Assembly: GCA_023238725.1 (NCBI GenBank)
Contig: CM041540.1
Location: 3,251,001-3,315,000, forward strand
DNA length: 64,000 nt
DNA from: Scortum barcoo
Taxonomy: Eukaryota; Chordata; Actinopteri; Centrarchiformes; Terapontidae
Direction of reading: 5' to 3'
Of this stretch, positions 45,481 to 57,105 are shown in pieces. The translations under genes were made by a program, and so were the position numbers. A model generated the notes under the pieces. The model had not been told where the DNA came from, did not search any database, and saw only the letters and a list, made by a program, of their open reading frames with translations. The stretch's first letter is position 1. Each line of letters starts with the position of its first letter.

Positions 45481-46980
45481 ATTATTCACGACGCCCTTGA
45501 TAATCTTTCAAAGAAAAGGTGAATCCTCTAGAGAAGACTTTTACTTTCTCTGAGTCAAACAGCCCATTATCGCCTCCTTTTTAGCCATTACCAGAAATAC
45601 ATAAAAGCCTCAGACATCCTCCAGGCAGACACATTGTTGGCGGTATCAGCTCTCTTATACCTCTTTCGCCTGCCTGCTTTTGTGAATTAATTTATCTTAC
45701 CATTAGCCGAGAATTTTTCCTCCTTTGTAAGCGAGACCAGGTAAATACAGTATACCAGAGAGCTCTCTTAAGTGGAAAAGCTTTATCCGGTGGAAGTTAT
45801 TTATACATATATACCACATGAGGGAGGTATTGAGTCTGTTGAGTCACTTGGTGATGCCTTTTTTTTTTACTTTTATTTAATGCAAGAAAAATGGGATTTT
45901 TGTAAAACTCACATCAGCTTGTTTGAATAAAAATGCATTCTTGTGGAGATAATTTCACTTTATAAAGTATGCACACCTCTGTACATACTCTGGATTTATG
46001 TAATTTATCACACCTTGATAAATTGACAAACCTCTGCTTAATATTTTTTGGCAAATAGGAGCTGGATAATACACTTTAGACTAAATCAAAGGAAGCAGAG
46101 GTGGATAAGGAGGAGGACTGCAATCTGATAGTTTGCCTGTGTGGAGACATGCAGACGTCCCAGGCTCATCACACTGGCCGTTGTAAAGTCAGATAAATTC
46201 AGGCTGTATAAGCTCCCATAACTGGTTTTATGTGCAGCAAAGGCAGCGTTATGTGTCGTCTATCAGAAACCACCTCTTTTAATTCGGCACTGGTGACAGG
46301 ACGGTGATGAGTCTGGTTAACAAGGAGCAGGGCTGACACTTTATCACGTCTATCATCCTGGAATATTAATCTAGTGACTTAGAAATCTGCAAAGCATTGT
46401 GAAATTAACAGCCAGTTACAACAAAATAATGGCTCACAGTTATTTTCACAAAGAGATTTAAACTAGCAAAATGCATTTCTGTTGGCCTTCATTTTTCATC
46501 AATACCTAATCAGCGTCAGCAATTAATGATGGCCTTCATATAAGCTAATGTGAAATAAGATGCCTGTAAGTTATGCAAATTATATTAGTACAGTTTTGTT
46601 TTTAATTTATTCTGTAACAGTGAGCTTTAAGTTGTTTACAGCAGAAAATCTTGCAGACTTTCAGATCCATAATTTCTCATGTGAGGACGCGCCGGTCGCT
46701 CCTCAGATCAGGAAAAAAAGGTCTTGAGAGTTTATTGAATTCTGAGAGACACACAAACCCTCTCCATCCCCCCGATTTTAATAGCACGCCGTTATATCAA
46801 TGATTGTCAGTGGCCTCCGGTGTTATGAAAGCGCCGCTGCATTTTGCTGTAATTAATAGCATCGCCACGCGGTGGACCGGCTTATGATCGATGTACATGA
46901 AAGCTGTAATCACCAGCATCACTGTAACAGCCCGAGTCGATCGACTGCAGCTCAGGAAAAATTACACGTGTGATCAAGAA
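45481..46980. promoter_or_regulatory. Series of candidate conserved non-coding islands
   Basis: Complex segments: 45560-45720 (CCATTATCGCCTCC, GTGAATTAATTTATC, CCATTAGCCGAG); 46070-46330; 46430-46640 (CCTAATCAGCG, GCAATTAATGATGG, TAATTTATTC); 46760-46960 (TTTTAATAGC, GCTGTAATTAATAGC, GCTGTAATCACC). Spacers are AT-rich. The repeated TAATTA/GTAATTAA cores and lack of decayed repeats over about 1.3 kb suggest clustered enhancers. Conservation not verified. Confidence 0.35.
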
Positions 46981-47729
46981 TGTGAGGATGCAGGATATTG
47001 AAGATCTATACAGCACGCTCAAGGTTTTCAGTGGTTTCACTCTGGAGTTTTCAGATGGGAAAAACACTCTCAAAGACCTTATTTTGTCTCATTATATTTG
47101 CCATAAGGTTCTTCATATGTACAAAGTAAGAATCAGGATTGATGCAGAGAAGGGTATTTGTTGTGTAACACTGCCCTCTTTAGGATTTACTCCCGTATGT
47201 GTGTGATTCATCATTGATGAAACCACAGAGGGGCAGTATTTACCCCACTGTTCAAAGGTTTGGCCTGTTACCTGAGCTTGATTGGGTGCAAACAGAAGGA
47301 GGGCTGAGGGGACTGCACTTATTTTTTTAATGGGTTTTCATGCTTTTATTTTGTAGAAAGTCCTCTTCAATAGATGTTTTGTATGAAAGGTTTGCAAAAA
47401 CAGTACAAATGTACAAAAACTGTACAACTGTTCAAGGAGACTGACAACTGAAAGGGCAGAAAGAGACAAAGACACCTCTGAGAACAGTTTAATAAGACAA
47501 GAAGAATTCATCAGTCATTGATAAAGGAAACTGGAAGTTTAACATCTCAAACAAACTGGAATTAACAGTCATGTTGCTTTAACAAAACTGTCAATAAAAG
47601 TTTGGTCTCGGGTTATCACTGTTTGAATATCAGCTGAACACACTGTGGACAAATCGGTTTAAACCTGTTCAGTTTGAGCTCTGTGGAGACTGAAGTGAGC
47701 CCAAAGAAAAAAAAAGTTCACAAAATCTT
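46981..47729. other. Unique sequence leading into a retroelement tail, with CTCF-like inverted pair
   Basis: The word ACTGCCCTCT (within 47169-47184) and its inverted partner CCACAGAGGGGCAGT (47223-47237) are both near-matches to the CTCF core, on opposite strands about 40 bases apart. The stretch 47330-47700 is A-rich with TCAATAAAAG near 47590. It may already belong to the retroelement that ends at 48292, but I cannot confirm that. Confidence 0.35.
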
Positions 47730-48292
47730 TGGAGCCCAGTTGCACTGTTGTTGTTTGTGGTCCGGTCCTCTTTGTTCTATCCAGTCTTGCAGGTTCCTCA
47801 CTGATTCTGGTTGTGGTCCATCTGTCTGAGGTTCACTGGCCTGGTGGGGACATGATCTGTGTCTGTGTTGTGGAGAGAAGGTCGAGTGGCCCAGAGCTCC
47901 ATATGAGGACATCTAGAGATGCACCTGGACTCACAGACTCATTTCCATTACCTGTGATACCTTCACACATGGACTAAACCCATGAACTCAGTTTATCTAC
48001 AGTTTATTACGACCCATGTTTAACTCCATATATGACTGATGATGTTCTCTGTACATGTGGCATCTATTGCACGTCTGTCCGTCCCAGGGAGAGGGATCCC
48101 TCATCTGTGGCTCTTTCTCAGGTTTCTTCTTTATTCCCATAAAGGTTTTTTTTTTTTACGTTTTTCCTGACCCTGTTCGAGGGTCTAAGGACAGAGGGTG
48201 TCACAACTGTACAGATTGTAAAGCCCTCCAGAGGCAAACAAGTTTTTGTGATTTTGGGCTTTAAATAAATAAGTTTGATTTTGAATTTTGTT
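47730..48292 (+). mobile_element. LINE (L2-like) 3' end, common teleost type
   Basis: Successive words GGTCCATCTGTCTGAGGTTC, CTGGTGGGGACATGATCTGT, ATATATGACTGATGATGTTC, CACGTCTGTCCGTCCC, GAGAGGGATCCCTC, GAGGGTCTAAGGACAGAGG, TGTAAAGCCCTCCAGAGGC and TTGGGCTTTAAATAAATAAG, ending in an ATTTTG-type tail. I recognise this as the 3' untranslated end of a very common fish non-LTR retroelement (L2/Maui-like; clade from memory). 5'-truncated: no reverse transcriptase or endonuclease frame. A T11 run near 48147 interrupts it. Short open frames here are not genes. Confidence 0.75.
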
Positions 48293-49035
48293 TCAAATGT
48301 GCATACTACTGCATCTATAATGACTATAATAATGATACTTTTGGTGCAAAAATACTTTTTCCCCTCACATTTTGAACCAAAAATAGCTGTACTGCATGTT
48401 AGAAACCAAAGATCATGAACTGAAGTTTCCCCATAGATCCAGTAACAATGTGATCTATAAAAAATCCTCCATGTAAATACAATGTAGGTTGGTTTGTCTA
48501 GATGGTGGTGCAGCATCTTCATGTAATAAAACACTGGAAGAACATTTAATAATTACTCCTGTGAACCAAGACTAATAAAAACATCATTCATCTGCTCTGA
48601 ATGTGCCTTTAAGACAAGTTTGTATTCATATTTTCTTCATAAAATATCTAAACAAATTTCACCTCCCTGTTTTGTGGTAGTTTGAATTTTGAAAATCACT
48701 GTGCTATCTTTAATCTTGTTTATGTTGGTGACCACAAATTCATCACTAAAAATACACCCAGCAGCTTGAGTTGAATCTGTCAATAACAAAGCCTGTGCAG
48801 CACAGAGCAAGTTAAAAGAGCCAACAAACTCAATCAATGGAAATTCAATTTGTGGGTTGAAAATTGTTTGGGGATCTGCTGCGGTTCAGATCCCTGATGG
48901 ACGTATAATTAATTAATGGGAACTGTATAACTGTATCGACCAGGTTTACCCCCAAAATGAAGTTTAAATGAAGCCATTTTTATTAATGAGACCCTCAGGC
49001 CTCAGGCAGGGAGAATACAGATGTATCACAGGTAC
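48293..49035. other. Unique AT-rich sequence
   Basis: No recognisable gene or repeat. Minus-strand open frame 48118-48534 starts in unique DNA and runs into the retroelement tail, so it is not a gene. Confidence 0.45.
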
Positions 49036-49064
49036 CCATCCATCCATCCATCCATCCATCCATC
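49036..49064. repeat. (CCAT)7 microsatellite
   Basis: Seven tetranucleotide units. Such arrays often cap fish retroelements, but the flanks here show no element, so I call it a simple repeat. Confidence 0.95.
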
Positions 49065-49340
49065 GAAAGTGTATATTTCTTTTTATCTTTATTTAGCGCC
49101 ATGTTCCAGATTTTAAATATACCTAAAACACATGCATGAGATAAATAAGCTGTGTATTCATGTTACACCAGCTACCTCTCTTTCCCCCCTGCAGGACTTC
49201 GTTCCTCCACACGATGCCAGTGTCGCTCTGCTGAACACTTCGCCGTTTTCAGTCCGCCTCTTCTCATTTATTATGGATGGAAGTAGCTCTGAATTAGTGA
49301 GCAAAACAGGGCAGTTTATGTGGGATTTTAACAGTTAAAT
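49065..49340 (+). other. Splice-acceptor-like site followed by a short open frame
   Basis: A pyrimidine-rich CTCTTTCCCCCCTGCAG (about 49178-49194) is a strong 3' splice-site match. From there a frame beginning DFVPPHDAS runs about 47 codons to a stop at about 49336-49338. It could be a terminal exon of an unknown gene, but the peptide matches nothing that I know. No upstream partner exon was found, so this is only a possibility. Confidence 0.2.
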
Positions 49341-49530
49341 TAATAATCTCTAATGAAAAGTGCATCACTGAGAGATATAAACGGATATTTCCACCTATAT
49401 GTGATAAAACACACGTGTACGTTTCTGTGCTGCTGATGAACGTGACTCACGTTTCTGATGAGCGTCCGGTGACCGACTCCATTATTGGTCCACTCTTTGG
49501 GGCCCAGGAAGCACCGGGAGATAAGGGATG
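49341..49530. other. Unique sequence, possible island
   Basis: Contains CTCCATTATTGGTCCAC (about 49478), a CCAAT-box-like ATTGG, and GGCCCAGG. Continues beyond the poly(A) run as CAGATAGCACCTAATCAC and CATCAATTAGGGC (about 49560-49606), which may be the same island split by the A run. Confidence 0.3.
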
Positions 49531-49550
49531 AAAAAAAAAAAAAAAAAAAA
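49531..49550. repeat. Poly(A)20 run
   Basis: Uninterrupted A20 lying between two complex segments. Confidence 0.9.
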
Positions 49551-50630
49551 GGCCAGGCACTGTGATCCCTCAGATAGCACCTAATCACATTCATTACATC
49601 AATTAGGGCAGGCCAACACAACACCGGGCCGGGAGTCAGACCTCCATCTCCTGCTGATCGATGCTAAACACAGAGCACATCCTCCCGTCTTCAACCTCCA
49701 CCCCTCGGACCACCATACTGTACTTACCCTCACCTGTCAGACCAGTCCTCCACTGGCACAAAGTTTATAACCTACTGTTGTTAGCTCATCTAAACGAGTT
49801 TTTGGAAGCTGATACTGATATTTCATGGATTGATGATGCTAAATGCCAAGTTATAAATCTACTTTGACCACCAAAATATATAACCCATGTATTATATGTG
49901 GTGATTTGCAGGTTAAAAGATGTCTAGATGTGAACTTTAACACCAGGTGAAATGGTAAAGACATACATATGACATCAGGATCATATGTTACTGTCTTTTC
50001 AATGACTTTTCAATGACTATATGCATGCATGTTGAAATAAAGTCATTAAAACAGCACTTATATGTAATATAAATGTATTAAAACCTGTCAAAGTTCAAAT
50101 ATATACAGTAAAGGCCTCCCATAGACACTCAATGTAGAATCGATCAGAAATACAATAAAAATGGATTGAAATGAGCCAGACCTTATCAAATAAGATCACA
50201 TACAGTATATAAACACAATCCCACTTTATTGGCAGACCGATCTATTCGACAGCAGCTCTGTGGTGCACTTCAAGTGGCCGGGATATTAAGTGGTTTAAAG
50301 CAGGAGTTTGAATGTACATCCTGAAATCCCCCCCGTGTGTAACTCAATCCATATAATGATTACAAAAGTCGAATCTTTAAGAAGAGCAAAATTCGGTATC
50401 GTATTTTAAGTCCACACAGCCGTTAAGCCCCCGCACAATGGCTCAGGAGTGATAAATATAAAATCATAATCTGAGCCGGTTGGTCATTAGATGTAATTTT
50501 CAACAGAGGCTTCGGTGCTACGACAAACCGCCGAGCTGCTTTTTCTTCTTTCTGCTGATAGGTAACAGGCGTTCGCACTCGGTGGTTGACACAGAGAACT
50601 CCGATGTCAGGGAGAAAATAAAGAGGTAAC
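49551..50630. other. Unique sequence, nothing further recognised
   Basis: AT-rich from 49860 to 50220. Includes a nearby direct repeat of TTTTCAATGACT (about 49996 and 50007). No gene seen. Confidence 0.45.
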
Positions 50631-50652
50631 AAAAAAAAAAAAAAAAAAAAAA
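50631..50652. repeat. Poly(A)22 run
   Basis: Uninterrupted A22 followed by AGATCTTGAGG. No retroposon body recognised upstream. Confidence 0.9.
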
Positions 50653-52639
50653 GATCTTGAGGACAATTTCTCCTCATTTGTGAGTTTTTACCGGTTCAAT
50701 AATCTCCCCAGACGAATCCTCTTTAAAGGAAGCAACCTGGAACAAAATCTGGAAAATATGTTCATTCGCTCTTTGTACTTTAAACTAATGTTCCCCCCTG
50801 CTGTGTCCAGATTAAATGTATGTTTAATTTTAAAACCTCAATGGAAAATATTAATAGTGGTACATTTCGTACAGTAACCAGTGTTAAGGTGCTCTTTAAG
50901 TGCCGCACATTTACTGGAAATGAACGTGTTGGAGGAAGACGTTCAGACGCCCACGTAAGGACACACAGCACGGCGGGGAGGATCCTGCATAGTTTGAGCC
51001 AATGACACACGCGTCACATGTCGCAGGGTTCGAAAAACCATGCGGTGTCACGTCAGCACGTCCCCGCGCTTCCTGCAGGTGCAGGAGCATGTGACACGCT
51101 CAGGTATGACTTTCATTCGTGGAATGCAGCCTCGAGCATTCACGGCGTCGATCAGACGTCTGAAATGTGCCTCCACTTTTTGAAATCGAAACGACACGTG
51201 ACCGTGCAGAACGTTTGCATGTCACCGCTGACCTCCTGGCCTCCATCCGGAAACCTTTCGCCTCGTTCCCCCCCTTCGGCGACAGAAACCCTGGTGACAC
51301 CCGGGAGGATGAGCGACACGCGAAGAAGAGGAGAAATGGCGCCGAAAACTGGAAGGAGATAAAATGGATAGATAAGGTCCGGGGCATCTGAGGGAAAAAA
51401 AAATGGGAAAGTGGATAGATTGCGACAGAAGAGAGAGAGAAGGAAGAAAGAGGGAGGGGGAGGCGGGGGAGAAGAGAAGAGTGATGCTATTGATACACAA
51501 GAAGCTGCAGAAAGAGGAGAGGAAGGTGCACTCCATTTTTTTTTCCCTCCCTCAAAGTGCTATCGGAAGACATACATTACAATGACAGCAGTGTGACCAC
51601 GCCAACCACATAAAAAACACACCGCCTTTATTTCATCTCCCACAGATGGTTATTAATAAAAACCAGGACACAGACACACACTCTCTCTTGCAGAGGCAGA
51701 GAGGAAAAATAGATGAGAAAGAGCGATGGAGAGTCAGAAAAAAAAGGGAAGATGGAGGAGGACGATGGTGTCACCGAGGAGGCTTGTCCGCCTGACAACG
51801 TGAAGTCAAGAGCAATGGGGACTCACACCTCGATTTGTCAGCGTGATGAAATAAGCTACCGGCCACAATCCCGCACTCCACGCTCACGCTGCTGACGTGA
51901 CATCTGAAGCATCTCTTTTTTCCTCTCTCTTCCCTCCTCTTCCCTCTCCAAACTATTCACGTATGCCCTTATTTCTCTCCGCACTTCCCTCACAGACTTC
52001 TCTCTTCGCCTTTCTCTCTCTCTCTCTCTGAGTCTCGGCGTTATCAGTATCTGACACACAGTGAATCAGGGAGTATCTAGCGGCCCGCTATCAGACCTCT
52101 CTTCATCTCCCACTGCCCCTCTGCGCTCGGGCCTATCAATCAGAGGGCTGCTGCCAGGACAGATGCCGCCGCTGCCGCCGCAGCTCACATCCGCCGCGGC
52201 GAAGAGAGGGAGCACGATGAAAACAACGGGAGTCGTTCGGTCACTGCGACAAACTAAGACAAAAGTTTAGCACGGTGTGACGTTTAATGTCGTGGAATTT
52301 GGAAGATTTTACATTTGTTTGCTGCTATTTAGTCACCTCAATCTACCTGACATTTCTGCAGGGGCGGCCTTCGTTTTTGCACGCCATAACCCTCCATCTC
52401 TCCCCAAATTTACATCAATGCAAAGAAAAAATGACTCCAGAGAGCACTTTATTATTGTCATTTTCTGGCATTTTGCTTTTATTGAATCATGTCAGCTGAG
52501 ATACGTGCAGGAAACACAGGGAGATAAACTGGTTCGACACGCAATAAAGGTCACTTTGAGTCGAACATTTTATGCATCAAGACATCACGCAGTGCACGCA
52601 GACATTTAGCAAAAAATCAAACAACGCCAAATCAATGAC
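50653..52639. other. Unique sequence with purine-rich and TC tracts
   Basis: CpG-containing from 50930 to 51310 (CACGTGACC at about 51195). Purine-rich tract 51411-51490 with a G-quadruplex-type cluster (GGG A GGGGG AGGC GGGGG, about 51451-51470). (TC)n tract near 52012-52029. GC-rich GCCGCCGCTGCCGCCGC at about 52163. Open frames on both strands here are low-complexity. No gene recognised. Confidence 0.45.
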
Positions 52640-52760
52640 AAGAAAGTTTTATTTATAAGGCTCCAAATCATAAATGGCACATTTCTGTCAGAGGGAACTG
52701 TACAAAATAAAGCACTTTCTATCCTGAGAGACCTTTGACCTTTCATAGATGTCAATATTA
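52640..52760 (-). mobile_element. Degraded retroelement 3' tail, minus orientation
   Basis: On the plus strand: AGTTTTATTTATAAGGCTCC, AAATCATAAATGGCACATTT, GAACTGTACAAAATAAAGCA and GAGAGACCTTTGACC. Read on the minus strand this gives ATGATTTGGAGCC followed by TATAAATAAAACTT. These resemble the GTGATTTTGGGC...AAATAAATAAG end of the plus-strand element at 47730-48292. Probably the same broad class (L2-like), 5'-truncated, no coding sequence. Confidence 0.5.
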
Positions 52761-53450
52761 CAGTTATGTAACATAACACATGTCATTTATACATTAAAAT
52801 GTGTTTTTTTTATCAATAAAAGGCTTTCAAAACCTTGTCTCTATATATTTTTCGAATTTTATTTTTCTAATTTAACCCCTTAATCCCTGCTTTAAATCTC
52901 CTCCATCATTCTTTCTTTACTGACCTTTTTAGTAAAAGACAAAACTGAATAATGAATGAGTGATTTCTGACACAGTATTGGCATCCTTAAGCTTCTGTAT
53001 AGGTTTTTTTTTTTTTTTTACTCCTTGACTGCTTTGTGGCCTCTCTACCCACTTATAATCTTTTTTCCTTTATTTGGCATGAAAATGGAGAAATGAAGAT
53101 GAAGCGAGTCAGTCATCGGTGAGTCATTGGCGTTCAGCAGCTTTCGATTAAACTGAACGGAGAGGAAATCTGAATGGAGCGCGCCACTTTGAGTCACATG
53201 ACAAACTCTGCTCTGGCTGCAACATATCAAATGCAGCACTGAGGCGGGCTATTTAAACTGTCGAAACCCCACCCGCCTGTTTGGCTCGGCCTACTACCAA
53301 ACCAACCTGCCCATGAACCCCTGCCATGCTAACTGCTAACTTTTTGTGGGAAAAAGTCAAAGCTAGATGTCTCCAAAAGTGTCATTGTGTTGCTTCAGGA
53401 TTCTTTGAGGATGATATTTGTGTCATCGTATCATCATATCTTCCTTCATT
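52761..53450. other. AT-rich unique sequence
   Basis: T-rich tract at about 52805 and poly(T)16 at 53004-53019. No gene recognised. Confidence 0.45.
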
Positions 53451-54560
53451 CTCTCAGAGTTCAACGCTTCGCTTCAACAAGGTAGGAGCTGCTTTTGTTG
53501 GTGTTTGTTTGTGTGAGTTCATGTTGCCCCTCTTCAAGATGTTTTAAGGTCTGATTCTTGTTGGTGTCTTGCCGACTCTTTCATGCTACTGGTTGAATGA
53601 CTATTGATGAGTTGTTTATTGTGGTGCTCGAGCTTGCTTGTCTTCATTGAGGCCTTCCAGCTTTGGATTTACAAAGGTGGTGAACGAAATGTGGGTCACC
53701 ATCACATCTGTGTGTAGTGAGCCGAGATGGTTGTTCAGTTCGCTCTTTTTTTTTTGGGTTGCTGTGTGCTTTGCTCTGTAGATGTGGACGTGACTGTTGC
53801 CCTGCGTGTACGATTGCTCCAACATAAGTTCATGATTTCTCCACACACTTTGGTTCGACCAACTGCTTCGCTCATTCTTGGCCAGTAAGCTCATGTTTAA
53901 GTGCTGATGGACGTCTGCTGTGTCACTGAGATGCCCGAGGATCATTCCTTCACTTCAACAAGGTAAGAGCTGCTTTTTTTTTTTAAATTCATGTTTCTTC
54001 TAATATGTTGGTTCTGCACAGCCGCTGTTTGTGCACTTGTTTCTGCTTGTGTGTGGTTGCTGTTTAATTGCGGTGATGATACTGATGAGGATGATGATGA
54101 TGTATGGCACTTTCGAGGTTCTTGTTTGTCTAGTGTATTGTTATATTTTCATATTTTTAATTTATCTGCTGAAATCTGAATCATGTTTGAGCGTTATGGG
54201 CTGAATGGAATTTGCAGATTGCTGCTGTGTTTTTTTTTTTTTTTTCCGGAGATGCTTTTTAGCTCACTGCAAACTCAAATGCTCATGCAGACTTGCACAC
54301 TTTGGGACAACTTTGTGAAAAGAAAAGTTTGCGGCAGTCATGTTTGGTGGCATCTTTTGTTAGCCTGGTTGTTCATCATTTGTAGGTGGCGAGTCTTCTG
54401 ATTTGGTTAAACAGACCAGGCGACAAAATGATTTTCAGCCTGCTCAATGTAGTGACAATAATCAACAGATGTCCCACTGAACACTGAAGCATAGCAGAGT
54501 GTAAATTAAGTTTATTAAGGAGCGCCTCATTACTTTGCCAAAGTAAGTGCTTCTACTATG
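53451..54560 (+). other. Region with a repeated exon-end/donor-like unit
   Basis: CTTCAACAAG followed by GTAGGAGCTGCTTTT at about 53471-53495, and the same with GTAAGAGCTGCTTTT at about 53952-53976. A looser third instance is CTTTGCCAAAGTAAGTGCTTCT at about 54535. The first is preceded by a pyrimidine-rich CTTCCTTCATTCTCTCAG, so a 24-base exon (53457-53480) can be drawn. Reading frames are not preserved. May be a non-coding RNA gene, a transposon fragment with its own splice sites, or an old local duplication. A 109-codon minus-strand frame (53616-53945) overlaps without recognised domains. Confidence 0.35.
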
Positions 54561-55480
54561 CATATTCTTTCCATGGTCTGTTCAGCTGATGTTTGTGCGC
54601 TCTATGCTTCTTCCTTTCTATGCTGCGATGCTGCCGAGGCCTCTGGCAGTTTTATTCCTCTCTCAGATATGCTTGTGTTTTGACATCTACTCTCTGCTGC
54701 CACCTACATCTGTGCATGTTTTATTGCTTTTTTATTTTCCTGTTGCGCATATAGCGGGATGTTTTTGATGTTGACCTGCATGATGGTCAGAGCGGTATGA
54801 ACTCTTACATTTGAGACTTACGGGCTGAGTTGTGTTGCTGCAGGTTTTTCGGCACTTCACAAACTCTTGTTTCTATGACTCACTGCCTCTGCTGTTGCTG
54901 TTAATGTTGCTTTTCAAACTCCAACCCCAAACGAGCATCAACCTGTAGCGATTATTTGGGTGTGGAGAGAGTATATTGCGGCAATCTCTGCGATACAGAG
55001 CTGTGTTTTGTATTTCTTTAATGGCCCAACCAAGGGCATCAGTGTTTGTAGATGGGTGAGGATATGATTGTCAGTCAAGCTTGTTGATATTTTTTACCAA
55101 AATCTGTGTTGCGCCAAAGCATGTTGGATAAAAAATTGTGCTGTCTTTTTTTTTTTTTTGTAAGAAAAATAGTTTTTTTAGTTTAGTTTTTTTTTGTTCC
55201 CAGCCACGGAAACTCTCATCGCCAACACTGAGGTAGTTAATTATATTTTTTTCAGGCTGTGAGACGAAATCATTTATTCATCATTTCGCCACTCATGTAC
55301 CACGGACCCTTTCCTCTTCTTGATTTTGCAAACAGACCACTGCAACATCTGCACGAGTGTTTACAAAAAAAAAAAAAAAAAAGCTGGCGGTGGGCAGACC
55401 CTTGAATTAAGTTGAATCTAACGCATGCACATGTGACAAAAGGAGGGATAAAAGTATGCTTGAGACTCTCATCTATTATT
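54561..55480. other. T-rich unique sequence
   Basis: T runs at about 54229-54245 (just upstream), 55147-55159 and 55184-55197; poly(A)18 at 55365-55382. No gene recognised. Confidence 0.45.
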
Positions 55481-55760
55481 GAAGAGGCCACTAGATCCAG
55501 ATCACATCAGGCCTGGGACAGTAGATAGTGTTTCATGGTGGCTTTGTCTTTAAATATTCTCCTAGATTGAAAGCTTCAAAGTAAACTTCAATTACTGCAG
55601 TGATTAGATCTGGCCTGCTCCATTAGAGGACATTCTAGCTCGGGGGGGGGGGCAGACAGACAGTGAGGGAGAGCAGGGCGAGGACTCTCAGACCCCCAGC
55701 CAAGGAATTACTAACTATTGATCTTGCTGCCACAAGCCATCTGACAATGACATTATAGTT
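55481..55760. promoter_or_regulatory. Candidate conserved non-coding island
   Basis: Complex and repeat-free apart from a G11 run (55642-55652) and GACAGACAGACAG. Words include CTAGATTGAAAGC, CTTCAATTACTGCAGTG, GATTAGATCTGGCC, CTCCATTAGAGGAC, GGAATTACTAACTATTGATC and ACAATGACATTATAG. Looks like an enhancer core on composition. Confidence 0.35.
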
Positions 55761-56067
55761 GTGCAGCTTCAGAAGGAGCAGTACAGTTCAGCGCGGGGGG
55801 GTGACGTAGTCCCTGCAAAGCACTTAGACATGGGGATGAAATCCTGTTTCATTTGGGATAAGAGAGAGAGAGAGGGCAAAAGGGTTTCTGCTGGCTGTGG
55901 GTTAAAGTTCCAATTTGATTCAGTTTTTTTTTTTTCCATTTTGTTCAGAGAAGGAACAGTAGTCCATATATTTTATACTATACATATTTGCTTTAAATGC
56001 TGCAGAAATGCATGATGGGACGGGAAGATATTGTTAGGTGAATGCCTACAGGTACAAATGTTTATCT
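55761..56067. other. Unique sequence, nothing recognised
   Basis: Short GA tract near 55861-55873 and T13 near 55924-55936. Confidence 0.45.
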
Positions 56068-56216
56068 CTGTGTGTTGGCCTAAACGATAAACTGTCGTCA
56101 AGTGTGGGGTATATCCGGCTTCCCACCCTATTGCATGCTGGGAAAGGCTCCACATCCCTGCAACCCTAAACAGGATAACAGGTTTAGAAATCGGACAGAA
56201 GAATGAAAAGGAGTGC
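56068..56216 (+). mobile_element. Teleost retroelement 3' tail of the 'GGGATAGGCTCCA...AACAGGATAA' type
   Basis: Successive degraded matches: TGTGTTGGCCTAAACGATAAAC, GTGTGGGGTATATCCGGCTT (split from the former), CACCCTATTGCATGCTGGG, AAAGGCTCCACATCC and CAACCCTAAACAGGATAAC. In teleosts, the common form reads like TGCCCTGCGATAGACTGGC then GGTGTACCCCGCCT, GGCTCCAGCCCCC and ACCCTGAACAGGATAAGCGG. Clear remnant of that tail; clade not assigned, no coding sequence left. Confidence 0.8.
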
Positions 56217-57105
56217 AAATAGCCGGTTGTGATTACCATGAATATGTACCAATTTGTAGTGTTATTCGAAATGCCTTGAAAAACCACCAAATAAGTAAAC
56301 AAAAAAATTAAGAAAATAGATTACATAGGCATACACAACCACAAATACTACACATCACAAGAGCTACACCAGAGTAAAATGGCTGTCAATACACAACACA
56401 ATCATAACACAGCTGCAAAATAAAAGACAGATCAGCCCGACGTGTTCAATCCACAATAAATACTGTTGGTTATTTATTAAGATGCCTAAACCGGACGTTG
56501 CACAATGTAATGTGTAAAGCTACTCTCAAAGAAACCTCTCAGTCACTTGTAGATTTGAAATTCTACAAAGAAAACTACTCTCAAAGTGGTAATTGGTAAT
56601 CTTCTAAGTTTAATTTACTAAAATTGGGGGAGAAGAGAAGAAATGGGACCTTACTACTTCCTTACATATTGTACATACGTCTAACAGACACGTTTCACTC
56701 TTTTAATAAGGCCTTAAGCAATCATTCCTATTATGTTTTTAATTCATACTTTGATTGATATTTGCATATAACAGTCTTATTTTATGGTGTGATTTCTTTT
56801 TCCTTTACCTTTTCCCCTTTTCAGAAAATTATTTTGTTCATGTAATCGAACTTTAGGTCTTTAGTTACTGTCTTTATATGCAAACACCAAGGATAAGTGT
56901 GAAAATAAGCCCAGGATCTTATCATTCAATCCTGACTAAATCTGATATATGAACTTGTTTGTATGTTAGAAAGTTGTCAATAACCCCAAAACAAACCAAA
57001 GGGCCCTTTTTAGCGTTGCTGAGCCTCTTGTGTTTCAGAAATAGTCCGGAGATCTGGCCTCTGTACACCTGGAAACCGGCAGATTGAGTAGAAATGACAG
57101 GAAAA
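56217..57105. other. AT-rich unique sequence
   Basis: No recognisable gene, repeat or motif cluster. Confidence 0.45.

Noticed and set aside
47729..47977. 82-codon frame and its minus-strand partner
   Set aside because: Both lie inside the non-coding 3' tail of a LINE.
49036..49064. CCAT array considered as the tail of a SINE or LINE
   Set aside because: The adjacent sequence matches none of the tail types seen elsewhere in the window, so it is listed as a plain microsatellite.
53616..53945. 109-codon minus-strand frame with fairly even composition
   Set aside because: No recognised domain, and it overlaps the plus-strand region with donor-like repeats. Evidence is too thin to call a gene.
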